A stretch of 64,000 nucleotides of DNA from an uncultured Muribaculaceae bacterium (GCA_910589055.1 CAJURN010000006.1:1-64000); one strand, 5' to 3'; shown: positions 8,170 to 17,161, numbered from the stretch's first letter. Translations and numbers: made by a program. Notes: generated from the sequence alone by a model not told the origin.

Positions 8170-8985
8170 ATGAAACTTAATAAGTTATCCTTTTTAGGCG
8201 CTTCCGCGCTGCTTTTTGTGTCGGCAGTTTCGCTGACATCATGTGATCATAGCGGTTCATTTTCCGGCGACTTTTTCTATCAGGCAAGTTTCTCCGACAT
8301 TCCCACCACGGCTTTCAATGCAGAAGGCTACTGGGATGAGTGTTATGAAGAGGATTCTGACAAGGGATTCTCGTCGGTAGGCGCACATTTTACCCACACC
8401 GCCACTGTGACCGAATGGGATGGCGTGAAATATTACTCCTGGAAAGGCTTCTGCCCTTCGATGAGTACCGATCTTGAAGACTATACTGAAGGAAACTGGA
8501 CCGATCACCAGTGGTCGGCCATGACGACTTTCCCCTTGCAGAATAACCGCAAGTATGCCATCGGCTGCTGGGATGTACAGGAGAAATTTGACGAGCCCCT
8601 GAGCGCTACTACATGCGTTATCACCTGCGACTTCTCCAAAGAATTCAAGCCTTATGCCATCACAGTAACCAACACTACCTATGGCTACTACGTGATGAAG
8701 AACGGGTCGGCTTTCAGCGATCCGTTCACCAATGAGGACAAGCTCACTCTCCGTGCAAGCGGCATCCTCGACGGCAAGGTTACAGGCTATGTCGACATAC
8801 CCCTGGCCGCTGACGGAAAATATCTCGTAGAGTTTACCGAGTTCTCGCTCGTCCGTCTCGGCACTGTCGACAAGGTTGTGTTCACCATGTCATCCACCGA
8901 CTCCGGACAGTGGGGCATGAACACACCGGCATATTTTGCCGTAGCTGATTTTGTCTACACCGTTTATCAGTCAAGCGAAGAATGA
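8170..8985 (+). CDS. DUF4465 lipoprotein
   Basis: The 271-residue protein has a lipoprotein signal (MKLNKLSFLG...SLTSC, lipid-bearing Cys at residue 25). The body has the DUF4465 features: GYWDECYEED and SVGAHFTH early, YYSWKGFCPS, TNTTYGYYVMKNG in the middle, a D-x-LTLRASG strand, and the NTPAYFAVADF ending. DUF4465 proteins of gut Bacteroidales are surface-exposed, and some occur in cobalamin-uptake loci; no TonB receptor or B12 gene is nearby, so that link is weak here. The stop overlaps the dusB start by four bases (ATGA). Confidence 0.75.
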   Translation: MKLNKLSFLGASALLFVSAVSLTSCDHSGSFSGDFFYQASFSDIPTTAFNAEGYWDECYEEDSDKGFSSVGAHFTHTATVTEWDGVKYYSWKGFCPSMSTDLEDYTEGNWTDHQWSAMTTFPLQNNRKYAIGCWDVQEKFDEPLSATTCVITCDFSKEFKPYAITVTNTTYGYYVMKNGSAFSDPFTNEDKLTLRASGILDGKVTGYVDIPLAADGKYLVEFTEFSLVRLGTVDKVVFTMSSTDSGQWGMNTPAYFAVADFVYTVYQSSEE

Positions 8986-9980
8986 AAATAGGAAGCGTCG
9001 ACCTCGGACCCAATCCGGTGATGCTCGCTCCCATGGAGGATGTCACCGATTCCTCTTTCCGCCTTATATGCAAGGAGGAAGGAGCTGACATGACCTATAC
9101 GGAATTTGTTTCGGCCGACGCCCTTATCCGTAATATTGCCGCCACAACGCGCAAGCTCCATATCGACCCGGCAGAACGCCCCACGGCCATACAGATTTAT
9201 GGCCGTGAGGTGGAGCCGATGGTTGAGGCCGCCCGTATTGTGGCCGAAGCACGCCCCGACATTCTCGACATCAATTTCGGCTGCCCGGTTAAGAAAGTTG
9301 CCGGAAAGGGCGCCGGGGCAGGCATGCTCCGCGACATTCCCAAGATGCTTGAAATCACACGAGCTGTCGTTGATGCCGTTCCGCATCTTCCTGTCACTGT
9401 CAAGACCAGGCTCGGATGGGATTGCAACAACAAAATCATCGTTGAACTTGCCGAGCAGTTGCAGGACTGCGGCATAAAGGCACTGACTGTGCATGGCCGC
9501 ACACGCTCGCAGATGTACACCGGCGAGGCCGATTGGGAAATGATTGCCCGCGTGAAAGAGAATCCGCGTCTGACGATTCCGCTCATAGGAAATGGTGATA
9601 TTACCACTCCTCAAAAACTTGTTGACGCCTTCGCGCGTTATGGAGTTGACGGAGTGATGGTGGGACGCGCCTCTATCGGGGCTCCGTGGATTTTCCGTGA
9701 GATGACGTCGCTGTTGCGTAAGGGTGCCGTGGAGGAAATTCCCGTTGCACGGAAGTTTGAACTTCTCCGGCGCCAGATCCGTGAAAGTGTCGAGCGCATC
9801 GACGAGTACAGAGGTATTCTTCATATCCGCCGCCACCTTGCAGCATCGCCTTTATTCAAGAGCATACCGAATTTCCGCCCCGTGCGTATCGAAATGCTTC
9901 GGGCATCCACCCTCGACGAGCTGGAGTCGATACTCGACAAGGTGGAAAAGGAAATTCTTCCCGCAGTCGGAAAAGATTGA
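8982..9980 (+). CDS. dusB: tRNA-dihydrouridine synthase
   Basis: This FMN enzyme reduces uridines in the tRNA D-loop. The 332-residue TIM barrel shows LAPMEDVTDSSFR at the N-terminus, the catalytic-cysteine motif NFGCPVKKVAGKGAGAGML near residue 100, VKTRLGWD, HGRTRSQMYTG, GNGDI and the phosphate-binding GVMVGRASIG. The N-terminal motif and length fit the DusB-like group, though the exact position modified cannot be read from sequence. It starts inside the stop of the DUF4465 gene, so the two are translationally coupled. Confidence 0.9.
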   Translation: MKIGSVDLGPNPVMLAPMEDVTDSSFRLICKEEGADMTYTEFVSADALIRNIAATTRKLHIDPAERPTAIQIYGREVEPMVEAARIVAEARPDILDINFGCPVKKVAGKGAGAGMLRDIPKMLEITRAVVDAVPHLPVTVKTRLGWDCNNKIIVELAEQLQDCGIKALTVHGRTRSQMYTGEADWEMIARVKENPRLTIPLIGNGDITTPQKLVDAFARYGVDGVMVGRASIGAPWIFREMTSLLRKGAVEEIPVARKFELLRRQIRESVERIDEYRGILHIRRHLAASPLFKSIPNFRPVRIEMLRASTLDELESILDKVEKEILPAVGKD

Positions 9981-10042
9981 TCTGCCGCAACTATCGCTCC
10001 GGCTTCCGCAAAGATTTTACATTAGAACAACATCACATTGAT

Positions 10043-10759
10043 ATGACCCGTTTCAGCTTTTTAATATCCATCCTGATTGTCGCGGCTTTCTCCGGAATAG
10101 CGCGAGCCGATGAGTCTTTGCCCGGCGAGGCCGATTACAAACTTAATGTGCAGGACTTTGTGGAGCTCGTTGTCGACAATGACCTCAACGTGGACTATAC
10201 GTGCTCGGCTGACTCTGCCGGTTGGGCCGTATTCACATGCTCTCCGGCCAAAGCGTCGTTGATAATGTTCAACAACAACAAGAGTTGTCTGCGCATACAG
10301 GTGGATTCGGAAAGCAAGGACATCGACAACATGCCTTTGATAAAGGTTTATTCCTCGGCTCTCACCAAGGTGGTGAATTCCGGCGATTCCCTCGTGCGTG
10401 TCATCAACCCCGCGCCTGTGACCCAGTTCAAGGCTCATCTTATCGGCAACGGACACCTCGATATATCCGGCCTCAAGACCTCCAACCTCGATGCGGGCGT
10501 AACTACCGGAAAAGGCCTTATCACCGTGAAAGGCCGCTCCCAGAAAGCGAAATTGCATAACGTCGGCACTGGCATGATTGATGCCACCGGACTTGCTTCA
10601 AATCAGTTGAAGTGTATCGTCATGGGTGGATTCATCGAGTGTAATGCCGGCGACAATCTCACTATCAGTGGCGCCGGAGGCAAGGTCGTGTACCACGGCA
10701 CCCCCTCCAAGCTCTCCAATCGCTCCCTCGGCGTCAAAACCGAAGCCGTGGAGGACTGA
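10043..10759 (+). CDS. GIN-domain (DUF2807-like) exported protein
   Basis: The 238-residue protein has a signal peptide (MTRFSFLISILIVAAFSGIA). The mature part resembles the head GIN domain of putative Bacteroidetes adhesins: parallel-beta repeats with many short strands ending in Asp, Asn or Gly, such as LNVQDFVELVVDNDLNV and GHLDISGLKTSNLDAG. Function is unknown; surface location is inferred. I placed the start at ATG 10043 because the upstream in-frame extension overlaps dusB and has no signal peptide. It follows dusB by 62 bases. Confidence 0.7.
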   Translation: MTRFSFLISILIVAAFSGIARADESLPGEADYKLNVQDFVELVVDNDLNVDYTCSADSAGWAVFTCSPAKASLIMFNNNKSCLRIQVDSESKDIDNMPLIKVYSSALTKVVNSGDSLVRVINPAPVTQFKAHLIGNGHLDISGLKTSNLDAGVTTGKGLITVKGRSQKAKLHNVGTGMIDATGLASNQLKCIVMGGFIECNAGDNLTISGAGGKVVYHGTPSKLSNRSLGVKTEAVED

Positions 10760-10915
10760 GGTAGGATTAATGATTAGAGATTAAAAGATTAAAGGATTAG
10801 GCCTTATAGGGCTTATAAGACTTATAGGACTAATAAGTCTAATAGGACTTATAATGCTAATGCCGAGGCAACTATTATCTTCACCTTTCACCCTTCACCT
10901 TTCACTTTAATATCG
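10760..10915. repeat. Low-complexity spacer before the flippase gene
   Basis: The spacer holds loosely repeated short words: GATTAAAGATTA-type units, then CTTATAGGGCTTATAAGACT and TAATAGGACTTATAA variants, then TTCACCTTTCACCCTTCACC. I see no gene and no clean terminator. The middle part can form weak alternative hairpins. Confidence 0.6.
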
Positions 10916-10953
10916 CACAGCACTCTGACCTCAAGCATAAGACAGCCCATTCG

Positions 10954-12396
10954 TTGAAATGGAATGTCATTGACCGCGTATCAACCCAGATTCTCTACGC
11001 TGTCACAGGAATTGTGCTCGCCCGCGAGCTTTCGCAGGAGGATTTCGGCTTGGTCGGTGTCCTGCTCATATTCCAGGCATTTGCATCGCTGCTTGTCGAC
11101 AGCGGTTTCTCCCACGCACTCATACAGCGCAAATCGCCAACGAGGCTTGATTACAGCACCGTGCTGTGGTTTAATCTCGGAGTGGCGGCTCTGATGTATG
11201 TGATTCTCTATGCCTGCGCGCCACTGATTGCACACTTCTTTCAGGACGACATGCGCCTTGTGCCCTTGTCGCGCCTGATGTTTGTGGCTATAATCCTGAA
11301 CGCATCCTCGATTGTGCAGGTAAACCGTCAGATGAAACTGATGGATGTCCGCATCGTGGCGGTGGCAAATTCACTGGCTCTCGCCCTCGGCGGAATTGCC
11401 GGAATCACACTCGCCGTGTGCGGCTACGGCGCTTGGGCTATCGTGTGGCAGACGATTGTACATTCCGGAGCCAAGTCATTGATTCTGTGGACAGGTTGCC
11501 GCTGGTGGCCTGTGATGAAGTTCTCGTGGGCGGCATTGGCTTCGTTTTTCAATGTAGGTTCCCGGATGATGCTGGCCGGATTCATGAGCGCAGTGTTCCA
11601 GTACATCTATTCGTTTTTTATCGGACATAGGGTAGGGCTTACCTCACTCGGATATTACACCCAGGCCGACAAATGGAGCAAGATGGGCATAACGGCTTTG
11701 ACGCAGGTGATGTCATCGTCGTTCCTTCCGGCTCTCTCGGCTGTGCAGGACGACCGCCCTCGCTTTGCCAACATGGTTTCGCGCATGAACCGCTTCACGG
11801 CCTATCTCCTTTTTCCCGCGATGATAGGACTTGCGGTGATGGCGACACCAATCTTCCACGTGCTTTTCGGCACAAAGTGGGATCCGTCGATTGTCCTGTT
11901 CCGGCTGCTGCTTGTGCGTGGAATTTTTTATGTGCTCAATCAGCTGTATAATAACTACTTGCTCGCGTTGGGACTCGCCAAGGAGATTCTTTGGCTTGAA
12001 ATCCTGCGCGATGTCGCGGCTGCCGCAGCTCTTGTGGCCTCGCTTCCGTTCATGGCTATGACGCTGCCTGACGATCCGGTCTACGGCATCACATTGCTCC
12101 TGTGGGGGCAGCTCGGCGCAACTGTACTCACATGGATTGCCACGGTCATGGTAACGGCCCGCTGCACCGGCCTTGGCCTTGGCCGCTTCCTGCTCGACCT
12201 CGCGCCATATACCGCGCTGACTTTTGTGATTGTGCCGCTAATGGTGGCCGGAGGATATATGTTCTCGTCGGACGTAGTTACGCTTGTGGTTGAGATTGCA
12301 ATCGGTGCCGGACTATATCTCGGTGCCAACTATCTGCTCGGCTCAAGGATTCAACGGGAGGTAATCGGCTTTTTAAGGGGAAAAGGCCTTGGTTGA
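10954..12396 (+). CDS. Polysaccharide flippase (Wzx/MATE-like)
   Basis: A polytopic membrane protein of about 480 residues, roughly 12-14 hydrophobic segments, of the PST/MOP flippase group that moves lipid-linked sugar units across the inner membrane. ILARELSQEDFGLVGVLLI near the N-terminus is typical, as is the GHRVGLTSLGYYTQADKWS loop. The start is doubtful. The coordinate given is a TTG, but the conserved family N-terminus (here DLKHKTAHSLKWN) continues in frame upstream to at least 10927, and no ATG exists between 10954 and the stop at 10858. A rare start codon or a lost start is possible. No polysaccharide gene cluster is adjacent. Confidence 0.8.
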   Translation: MKWNVIDRVSTQILYAVTGIVLARELSQEDFGLVGVLLIFQAFASLLVDSGFSHALIQRKSPTRLDYSTVLWFNLGVAALMYVILYACAPLIAHFFQDDMRLVPLSRLMFVAIILNASSIVQVNRQMKLMDVRIVAVANSLALALGGIAGITLAVCGYGAWAIVWQTIVHSGAKSLILWTGCRWWPVMKFSWAALASFFNVGSRMMLAGFMSAVFQYIYSFFIGHRVGLTSLGYYTQADKWSKMGITALTQVMSSSFLPALSAVQDDRPRFANMVSRMNRFTAYLLFPAMIGLAVMATPIFHVLFGTKWDPSIVLFRLLLVRGIFYVLNQLYNNYLLALGLAKEILWLEILRDVAAAAALVASLPFMAMTLPDDPVYGITLLLWGQLGATVLTWIATVMVTARCTGLGLGRFLLDLAPYTALTFVIVPLMVAGGYMFSSDVVTLVVEIAIGAGLYLGANYLLGSRIQREVIGFLRGKGLG

Positions 12397-12427
12397 CAAG
12401 TCTGTTGATTTCTCGTGGGAAACTTCA

Positions 12428-12459
12428 TTTGGTAAAGCCGTGGAAAGAACTTAACTTTG
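12428..12459 (+). promoter_or_regulatory. Promoter of dnaB
   Basis: TTTG (12428-12431), a 20-base spacer and TAACTTTG (12452-12459) lie 21 bases before the dnaB ATG. Confidence 0.6.
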
Positions 12460-12480
12460 CATGTGTAAACGCTTCTGAAA

Positions 12481-14118
12481 ATGGACTCACCGAATAATAC
12501 ATACCCCTCACGTAAAAACTCAAAGTTTTCCGACCGTAACCGCACCTCCGGGGCTGAAGCCCTTGCCGAGGTCGTGGGGCGTCTTGTGCCACGCGACACC
12601 GAGGTTGAAGGTGCCGTGCTCGGTGCGCTGATGCTCGAGAAGGACGCTTACACTGCCGTGTGCGACCTTATAAAGCCCGAGAGTTTCTACGAGCCGCGGC
12701 ATCGTACTATCTACGAGGCCATCCAGACCCTCGGTGCTTCGCAGAAGCCCATCGACATGCTCACGGTCATCGACCAGCTCCGCATCAATTCCACGCTTGA
12801 CGAAGCCGGAGGCGCGCCGTATCTTGTGCAGCTCACATCGAGTGTCGCATCGGCGGCTCACGTTGAGTTCCATGCCCGCATTGTGGCTCAGAAGTATCTC
12901 GCGCGTGAGCTTATTTCCTTTGCCGCCGCGGTGGAAAACAAGGCTTTCGACGAGAGCAACGACGTGGACGACCTTCTGCAGGAAGCCGAGACGAAACTCT
13001 TCGAGCTTTCCCAGCGTAACGTCAAGAAGGAAGTAACGCAGATCGACCCCGTCATCACCCAGGCCATCGAGCAGATTCAGGCTGCCGCAAACCGCACCTC
13101 AGGCCTCAGCGGATTGTCGTCGGGCTTCACCGAGCTTGACAAGATTACTTCCGGATGGCAGAATTCCGACCTTATCATCATCGCCGCACGTCCCGCCATG
13201 GGTAAGACAGCTTTCGTGCTCTCGATGGCAAAGAATATGGTGGTGAACAACAACACTCCCGTGGCCGTGTTCTCGCTTGAAATGAGTAACCTTCAGCTCG
13301 TCAACCGTATGATTTCGAACGTGTGCGAGATTGAAGGCTCAAAAATCAAGTCGGGTCAGCTCACCCCCGTGGAGTGGTCGCAGCTCATGACGCGTTTGAA
13401 ACACCTCAACGGGGCACCGCTTTTTATCGACGACACCCCCTCGCTTTCGGTGCTCGAGCTTCGCACCAAGGCCCGCCGTCTCGTGCGCGAGCATAACGTG
13501 CAGATGATTATAATCGACTACCTCCAGCTCATGAACGCATCTGGAATGAAATTCGGATCGCGCGAGCAGGAGGTGAGTATGATTTCACGCTCGCTCAAGC
13601 AGCTTGCCAAGGAGTTGAACATCCCCATCGTGGCTCTTTCACAGCTTAACCGTGGTGTTGAATCGCGAACCAACGACAACAAGCGTCCGCAGCTCTCCGA
13701 CCTCCGTGAATCCGGAGCCATCGAACAGGATGCCGACATGGTGTGCTTCATCCACCGACCCGAATACTATCTGCGTTCGGGCGAGGATGCTGCCGGAAAC
13801 GATATCCGCGGCAAGGCTGAATTCATTATTGCCAAGCACCGTAGCGGTGCCGTGGGCGACGTTGATATGCGTTTCCGTGCGGCCTTCGCGCGTTTCGAGA
13901 ACTGGACCGAGGATTATTCGGCGCAAGGTTTCGGATTCAACCGGCGTGCCTCAAGTTCCAACGAAGACGGTTCTGACGCCGCTCCCGCGCAGGTTGATGC
14001 CTCACCGGTTGCAGCCGAGGAGGCCGCCAAAGCCGCCGAAGCGCTCGGCTTCACCCCCGGCGGCCAGCTTGCAGGCAACCCCAGCTTCCTCTCCCCGACC
14101 GAAGAAGTCGGCTTCTGA
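12481..14118 (+). CDS. dnaB: Replicative DNA helicase
   Basis: DnaB is the hexameric 5'-3' helicase of the replication fork. The 545-residue protein has the N-terminal DnaB domain (VPRDTEVEGAVLGALMLEKD...), a linker, and the RecA-like C-terminal domain with Walker A RPAMGKTA, the H3 block MIIIDYLQLM and the RESGAIEQDADMV arginine-finger region. No intein interrupts it. The last 60 or so residues, rich in Ala and Pro, are a family-variable tail. It has its own promoter. Confidence 0.97.
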   Translation: MDSPNNTYPSRKNSKFSDRNRTSGAEALAEVVGRLVPRDTEVEGAVLGALMLEKDAYTAVCDLIKPESFYEPRHRTIYEAIQTLGASQKPIDMLTVIDQLRINSTLDEAGGAPYLVQLTSSVASAAHVEFHARIVAQKYLARELISFAAAVENKAFDESNDVDDLLQEAETKLFELSQRNVKKEVTQIDPVITQAIEQIQAAANRTSGLSGLSSGFTELDKITSGWQNSDLIIIAARPAMGKTAFVLSMAKNMVVNNNTPVAVFSLEMSNLQLVNRMISNVCEIEGSKIKSGQLTPVEWSQLMTRLKHLNGAPLFIDDTPSLSVLELRTKARRLVREHNVQMIIIDYLQLMNASGMKFGSREQEVSMISRSLKQLAKELNIPIVALSQLNRGVESRTNDNKRPQLSDLRESGAIEQDADMVCFIHRPEYYLRSGEDAAGNDIRGKAEFIIAKHRSGAVGDVDMRFRAAFARFENWTEDYSAQGFGFNRRASSSNEDGSDAAPAQVDASPVAAEEAAKAAEALGFTPGGQLAGNPSFLSPTEEVGF

Positions 14119-14183
14119 CGCTTCTGACTTGATGCTCCGCGAATTTTAATGTTGAGGATATGTGATGAATCGCGAAAAATCAC

Positions 14184-14191
14184 TACCTTTG
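14184..14191 (+). promoter_or_regulatory. -7 element upstream of typA
   Basis: TACCTTTG lies 27 bases before the typA ATG. TGTG sits 19 bases further upstream (14161-14164) but is a weak match to a TTTG box, so only the -7 element is called. Confidence 0.4.
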
Positions 14192-14217
14192 CAGCCGAAA
14201 ATAAATTCCAATAGTGT

Positions 14218-16014
14218 ATGCAGAAAATTCGCAACATCGCTATCATAGCGCACGTTGACCACGGAAAGACAACTCTCGTTGACAAAATGCTCCTCGCCGG
14301 GCACCTTTTCCGCGAAAATCAGAACGCCGGCGAGCTCATTCTCGACAACAACGACCTTGAGCGTGAAAGAGGTATAACTATTCTTTCCAAGAATGTTTCC
14401 ATCGACTATAAAGGCTACAAAATAAATATTATCGACACTCCGGGACACGCCGACTTCGGCGGTGAGGTTGAGCGTGTGCTCAACATGGCCGACGGCTGCC
14501 TGCTGCTTGTCGACGCTTTCGAAGGCCCGATGCCTCAGACCCGCTTCGTGCTCCAGAAAGCAATTGAGATCGGTCTTAAACCGGTAGTTGTCATCAATAA
14601 GGTTGACAAACCCAACTGCCGCCCCGAAGAGGTGCAGGAGATGGTGTTCGACCTGATGTTCAACCTCGATGCCACCGAAGATCAGCTCGACTTCCCCACA
14701 CTCTACGGCTCGGCGAAGCAGGGTTGGATGAGTACCGATTTCCGCAATCCCACCGACAATATCACTCCGCTTCTCGACGCCATCATCGAATACATCCCCG
14801 AGCCCAAGACAATCGAGGGCGATGCGCAGATGCTCATTACCTCGCTTGACTTCTCGAAGTATGTGGGACGTATCGCTATCGGACGTGTTCACCGCGGCGA
14901 ACTCCGCGAGGGTATGGAAATTGCCCTCTGCCGCAGGGATGGCTCCGTGTCGAAGCAGAAAATCAAGGAACTCCACACTTTCGAAGGCATGGGCCGCAAG
15001 AAAGTCCAGTCGGTAAGCAGCGGCGACATCTGCGCCCTTGTAGGAATCGAAGGCTTTGAAATCGGCGACACCGTGGCCGATGTCAATAACCCCGAGCCTC
15101 TGCCCCGTATCGCCATTGACGAACCTACCATGTCGATGACATTCACTATCAACGACAGTCCTTTCTTCGGACGCGACGGAAAATTCGTGACCTCGCGCCA
15201 CATCGGCGACCGTCTCACAGCCGAACTCGACCGCAACCTTGCGTTGCGTGTCAAGAAAGCCGACCACGAGGACGTATGGACTGTATTCGGCCGCGGCGTG
15301 CTCCATCTTTCGGTGCTTATCGAGACCATGCGCCGCGAGGGCTATGAGCTTCAGGTAGGTCAGCCGCAGGTTATCATCAAGGAAATTGACGGCGTGAAGT
15401 GCGAACCCGTGGAATTGCTCACAATCAACGTAACCGAGGAGGCCGCCTCCAAGATGATTGATATGGTGACACGCCGAAAGGGCGAACTCACTTCGATGAC
15501 GGCTCAGAACGACCGTGTGCAGCTCGAATTCAACATTCCCTCGCGCGGTATCATCGGTCTTCGCAGCAACGTGCTCACAGCATCCGCCGGTGAGGCTATC
15601 ATGGCACACCGCTTCCTGGAATACCAGCCCTGGAAAGGAGAGATTGAACGTCGTACCAACGGTTCGCTCATCGCTCTTGAGGCCGGTACTGCATTTGCCT
15701 ATGCGATTGACAAGCTCCAGGACCGCGGCAAATTCTTCATCTTCCCCCAGGAAGAGGTATATGCCGGACAGGTTGTGGGTGAGAACGCCAAGGAAAACGA
15801 CATTGTCGTGAACGTGACAAAGTCAAAGAAGCTTACCAACATGCGTGCTTCAGGCGCCGACGACAAGGCCCGCATCGTACCTCCCGTGGTGTTCAGCCTT
15901 GAAGAGGCTCTCGAGTACATCAAGGAAGACGAATATGTGGAAGTGACACCTCATCACATCCGTCTGCGCAAGATTATTCTTGACGAAATCGAGCGCAAGC
16001 GCGCCAACCGCTGA
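14218..16014 (+). CDS. typA: Ribosome-associated GTPase TypA/BipA
   Basis: The 598-residue translational GTPase shows G1 AHVDHGKTTL, the switch region RERGITILSKN, G3 DTPGHADF and G4 NKVD, followed by EF-G-like domains II, III and V and the BipA-specific C-terminal domain. BipA binds the ribosome and supports 50S assembly and growth under stress or cold. Length fits the family. The stop TGA shares its last base with the folP start (TGATG), so folP is translationally coupled. A 487-residue open frame on the opposite strand is only the shadow of this gene's codon bias. Confidence 0.97.
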   Translation: MQKIRNIAIIAHVDHGKTTLVDKMLLAGHLFRENQNAGELILDNNDLERERGITILSKNVSIDYKGYKINIIDTPGHADFGGEVERVLNMADGCLLLVDAFEGPMPQTRFVLQKAIEIGLKPVVVINKVDKPNCRPEEVQEMVFDLMFNLDATEDQLDFPTLYGSAKQGWMSTDFRNPTDNITPLLDAIIEYIPEPKTIEGDAQMLITSLDFSKYVGRIAIGRVHRGELREGMEIALCRRDGSVSKQKIKELHTFEGMGRKKVQSVSSGDICALVGIEGFEIGDTVADVNNPEPLPRIAIDEPTMSMTFTINDSPFFGRDGKFVTSRHIGDRLTAELDRNLALRVKKADHEDVWTVFGRGVLHLSVLIETMRREGYELQVGQPQVIIKEIDGVKCEPVELLTINVTEEAASKMIDMVTRRKGELTSMTAQNDRVQLEFNIPSRGIIGLRSNVLTASAGEAIMAHRFLEYQPWKGEIERRTNGSLIALEAGTAFAYAIDKLQDRGKFFIFPQEEVYAGQVVGENAKENDIVVNVTKSKKLTNMRASGADDKARIVPPVVFSLEEALEYIKEDEYVEVTPHHIRLRKIILDEIERKRANR

Positions 16015-16862
16015 TGCAGCCATTTTCTATTAACATCCGCGGGCGGCTCATCGAATATGACCGCCCCGTGGTGATGGCGATTGTCAACGTCACCCCCGAT
16101 TCGTTCCACGCCGCATCCCGTACATTCTCCGACGAAGCCATTGCCGCCCGTGTGCGGCAGGCCGTCGCCGAAGGAGCCGATATGCTTGATGTGGGAGCAT
16201 ACTCATCGCGTCCCGGGGCCGATGACGTTCCCGAGCAGGAAGAGATGGCGCGCCTGGAGCGTGCGCTTCATATCGTCAGGGAAATCGCCGGTGCGGATAT
16301 TCCGGTGTCTGTGGATACTTTCAGGGCATCCGTCGCCCGCCGAGCCGTGACGGAGTGGGGTGCCGACATTGTCAACGACATTTCCGGCGGCTCGCTTGAT
16401 GCCGACATGTTCGCCACCGTGGCCGAACTTCAGTGTCCCTACATTCTGATGCACATGCGCGGAACACCCGCCGACATGCAGACCCGCACCGACTACCCCT
16501 CGGGAGTCACCGCCGACGTGCTTGCAGAACTTGGCGACAAGTTGTCGCAACTCTCGCTCATGGGCGTTAATGACGTGATAGTTGACCCCGGATTCGGATT
16601 CAGCAAGACCCTTGAGCAGAATTACAGGATGATGCACGACCTTGAGCTGTTCCGTCTCCTGCACCGCCCTCTGCTTGTGGGAGTGTCGCGCAAATCCATG
16701 CTCACACGACTTCTCGAAATCACCCCTGCCGAAGCCCTGGAAGCCACAACAGCCCTCCATGCCTTCGCCCTCGACCGCGGCGCCGCCATCCTCCGCGTCC
16801 ACGACGTCCTCCCCGCCCGCCAGGCCGCAGCCATCTACCGGGCAATCACCGAAGCGAAATAG
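16014..16862 (+). CDS. folP: Dihydropteroate synthase
   Basis: FolP condenses p-aminobenzoate with dihydropterin diphosphate in folate synthesis and is the sulfonamide target. The 282-residue TIM barrel shows MAIVNVTPDSFH, ADMLDVGAYSSRPGA, VSVDTFRA, NDISGG, ILMHMRGTP, IVDPGFGFSKT and GVSRKSM. It overlaps typA by one base. In many Bacteroidetes, as I recall, folP is followed directly by the diadenylate cyclase gene cdaA; here about 8.7 kb of accessory genes separate the two. Confidence 0.95.
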   Translation: MQPFSINIRGRLIEYDRPVVMAIVNVTPDSFHAASRTFSDEAIAARVRQAVAEGADMLDVGAYSSRPGADDVPEQEEMARLERALHIVREIAGADIPVSVDTFRASVARRAVTEWGADIVNDISGGSLDADMFATVAELQCPYILMHMRGTPADMQTRTDYPSGVTADVLAELGDKLSQLSLMGVNDVIVDPGFGFSKTLEQNYRMMHDLELFRLLHRPLLVGVSRKSMLTRLLEITPAEALEATTALHAFALDRGAAILRVHDVLPARQAAAIYRAITEAK

Positions 16863-16916
16863 CCGTATTCTATAATAAGTGCTTACTGCACAATTTAGAA
16901 GAACGATAAGTTTTTC

Positions 16917-16949
16917 AGAGCAATGCTAAAATAAATTTTGCATTGCTCT
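16917..16949. promoter_or_regulatory. Perfect 10-bp inverted repeat over the -33 box (operator or terminator)
   Basis: AGAGCAATGC (16917-16926) and GCATTGCTCT (16940-16949) are perfect inverted repeats around a 13-base loop. The right arm begins within the TTTTG box of the promoter at 16936-16967, as expected for a repressor site. It could instead terminate folP transcription, but only a weak T stretch follows. Confidence 0.5.
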
Positions 16950-16967
16950 TGCTTATTTGTATATTTG
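16936..16967 (+). promoter_or_regulatory. Promoter of the SPFH/C25 accessory cluster
   Basis: TTTTG (16936-16940), a 19-base spacer and TATATTTG (16960-16967) match the Bacteroidetes pattern, 35 bases before the ATG at 17003. Confidence 0.65.
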
Positions 16968-17002
16968 CACATTATTAGAAACGATTCTTAACTCCTTAGT
17001 GC

Positions 17003-17161
17003 ATGAAAAATTTTTCCTGCGCCATTTGTGGAGCAGTTCTGCTCCCGGGAGCTGACAAGTGTGCAAATTGTGGCTCCAAAGTGGCTTACCATGAACAATC
17101 GAGCATCTATTCTGATGTTTATATCTCTGAAAACCAATTAATTACCCCCCCCCGAATGTAG
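17003..17161 (+). CDS. N-terminal zinc ribbon of the SPFH protein, cut off by a frameshift
   Basis: From ATG 17003 the frame reads 52 residues, MKNFSCAICGAVLLPGADKC and onward, with Cys6, Cys9, Cys20 and Cys23 forming a C-x2-C-x10-C-x2-C zinc ribbon. It stops at 17159-17161, just after a run of nine C. If the run had eight C, the frame would continue through ECRGALSDVAVVRNKAVWNV into the SPFH ORF called next, giving one 798-residue protein. The promoter lies just upstream of this ATG, so I read it as the true start of that protein. A free-standing 52-residue zinc-ribbon peptide is the alternative. Confidence 0.65.
   Translation: MKNFSCAICGAVLLPGADKCANCGSKVAYHEQSSIYSDVYISENQLITPPRM
17145..17153 (+). 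repeat. C9 homopolymer at the frameshift point
   Basis: Nine consecutive C residues sit inside the SPFH gene. Eight (or 8 modulo 3) would join the zinc-ribbon and SPFH frames; nine or ten give early stops. The tract could be phase-variable, a slippage site, a mutation or a sequencing error. Confidence 0.8.

Noticed and set aside
14146..15609. A 487-codon open frame on the minus strand opposite typA
   Set aside because: TypA is certain on the plus strand; the antisense frame is low-complexity shadow coding with no domain, start context or promoter.
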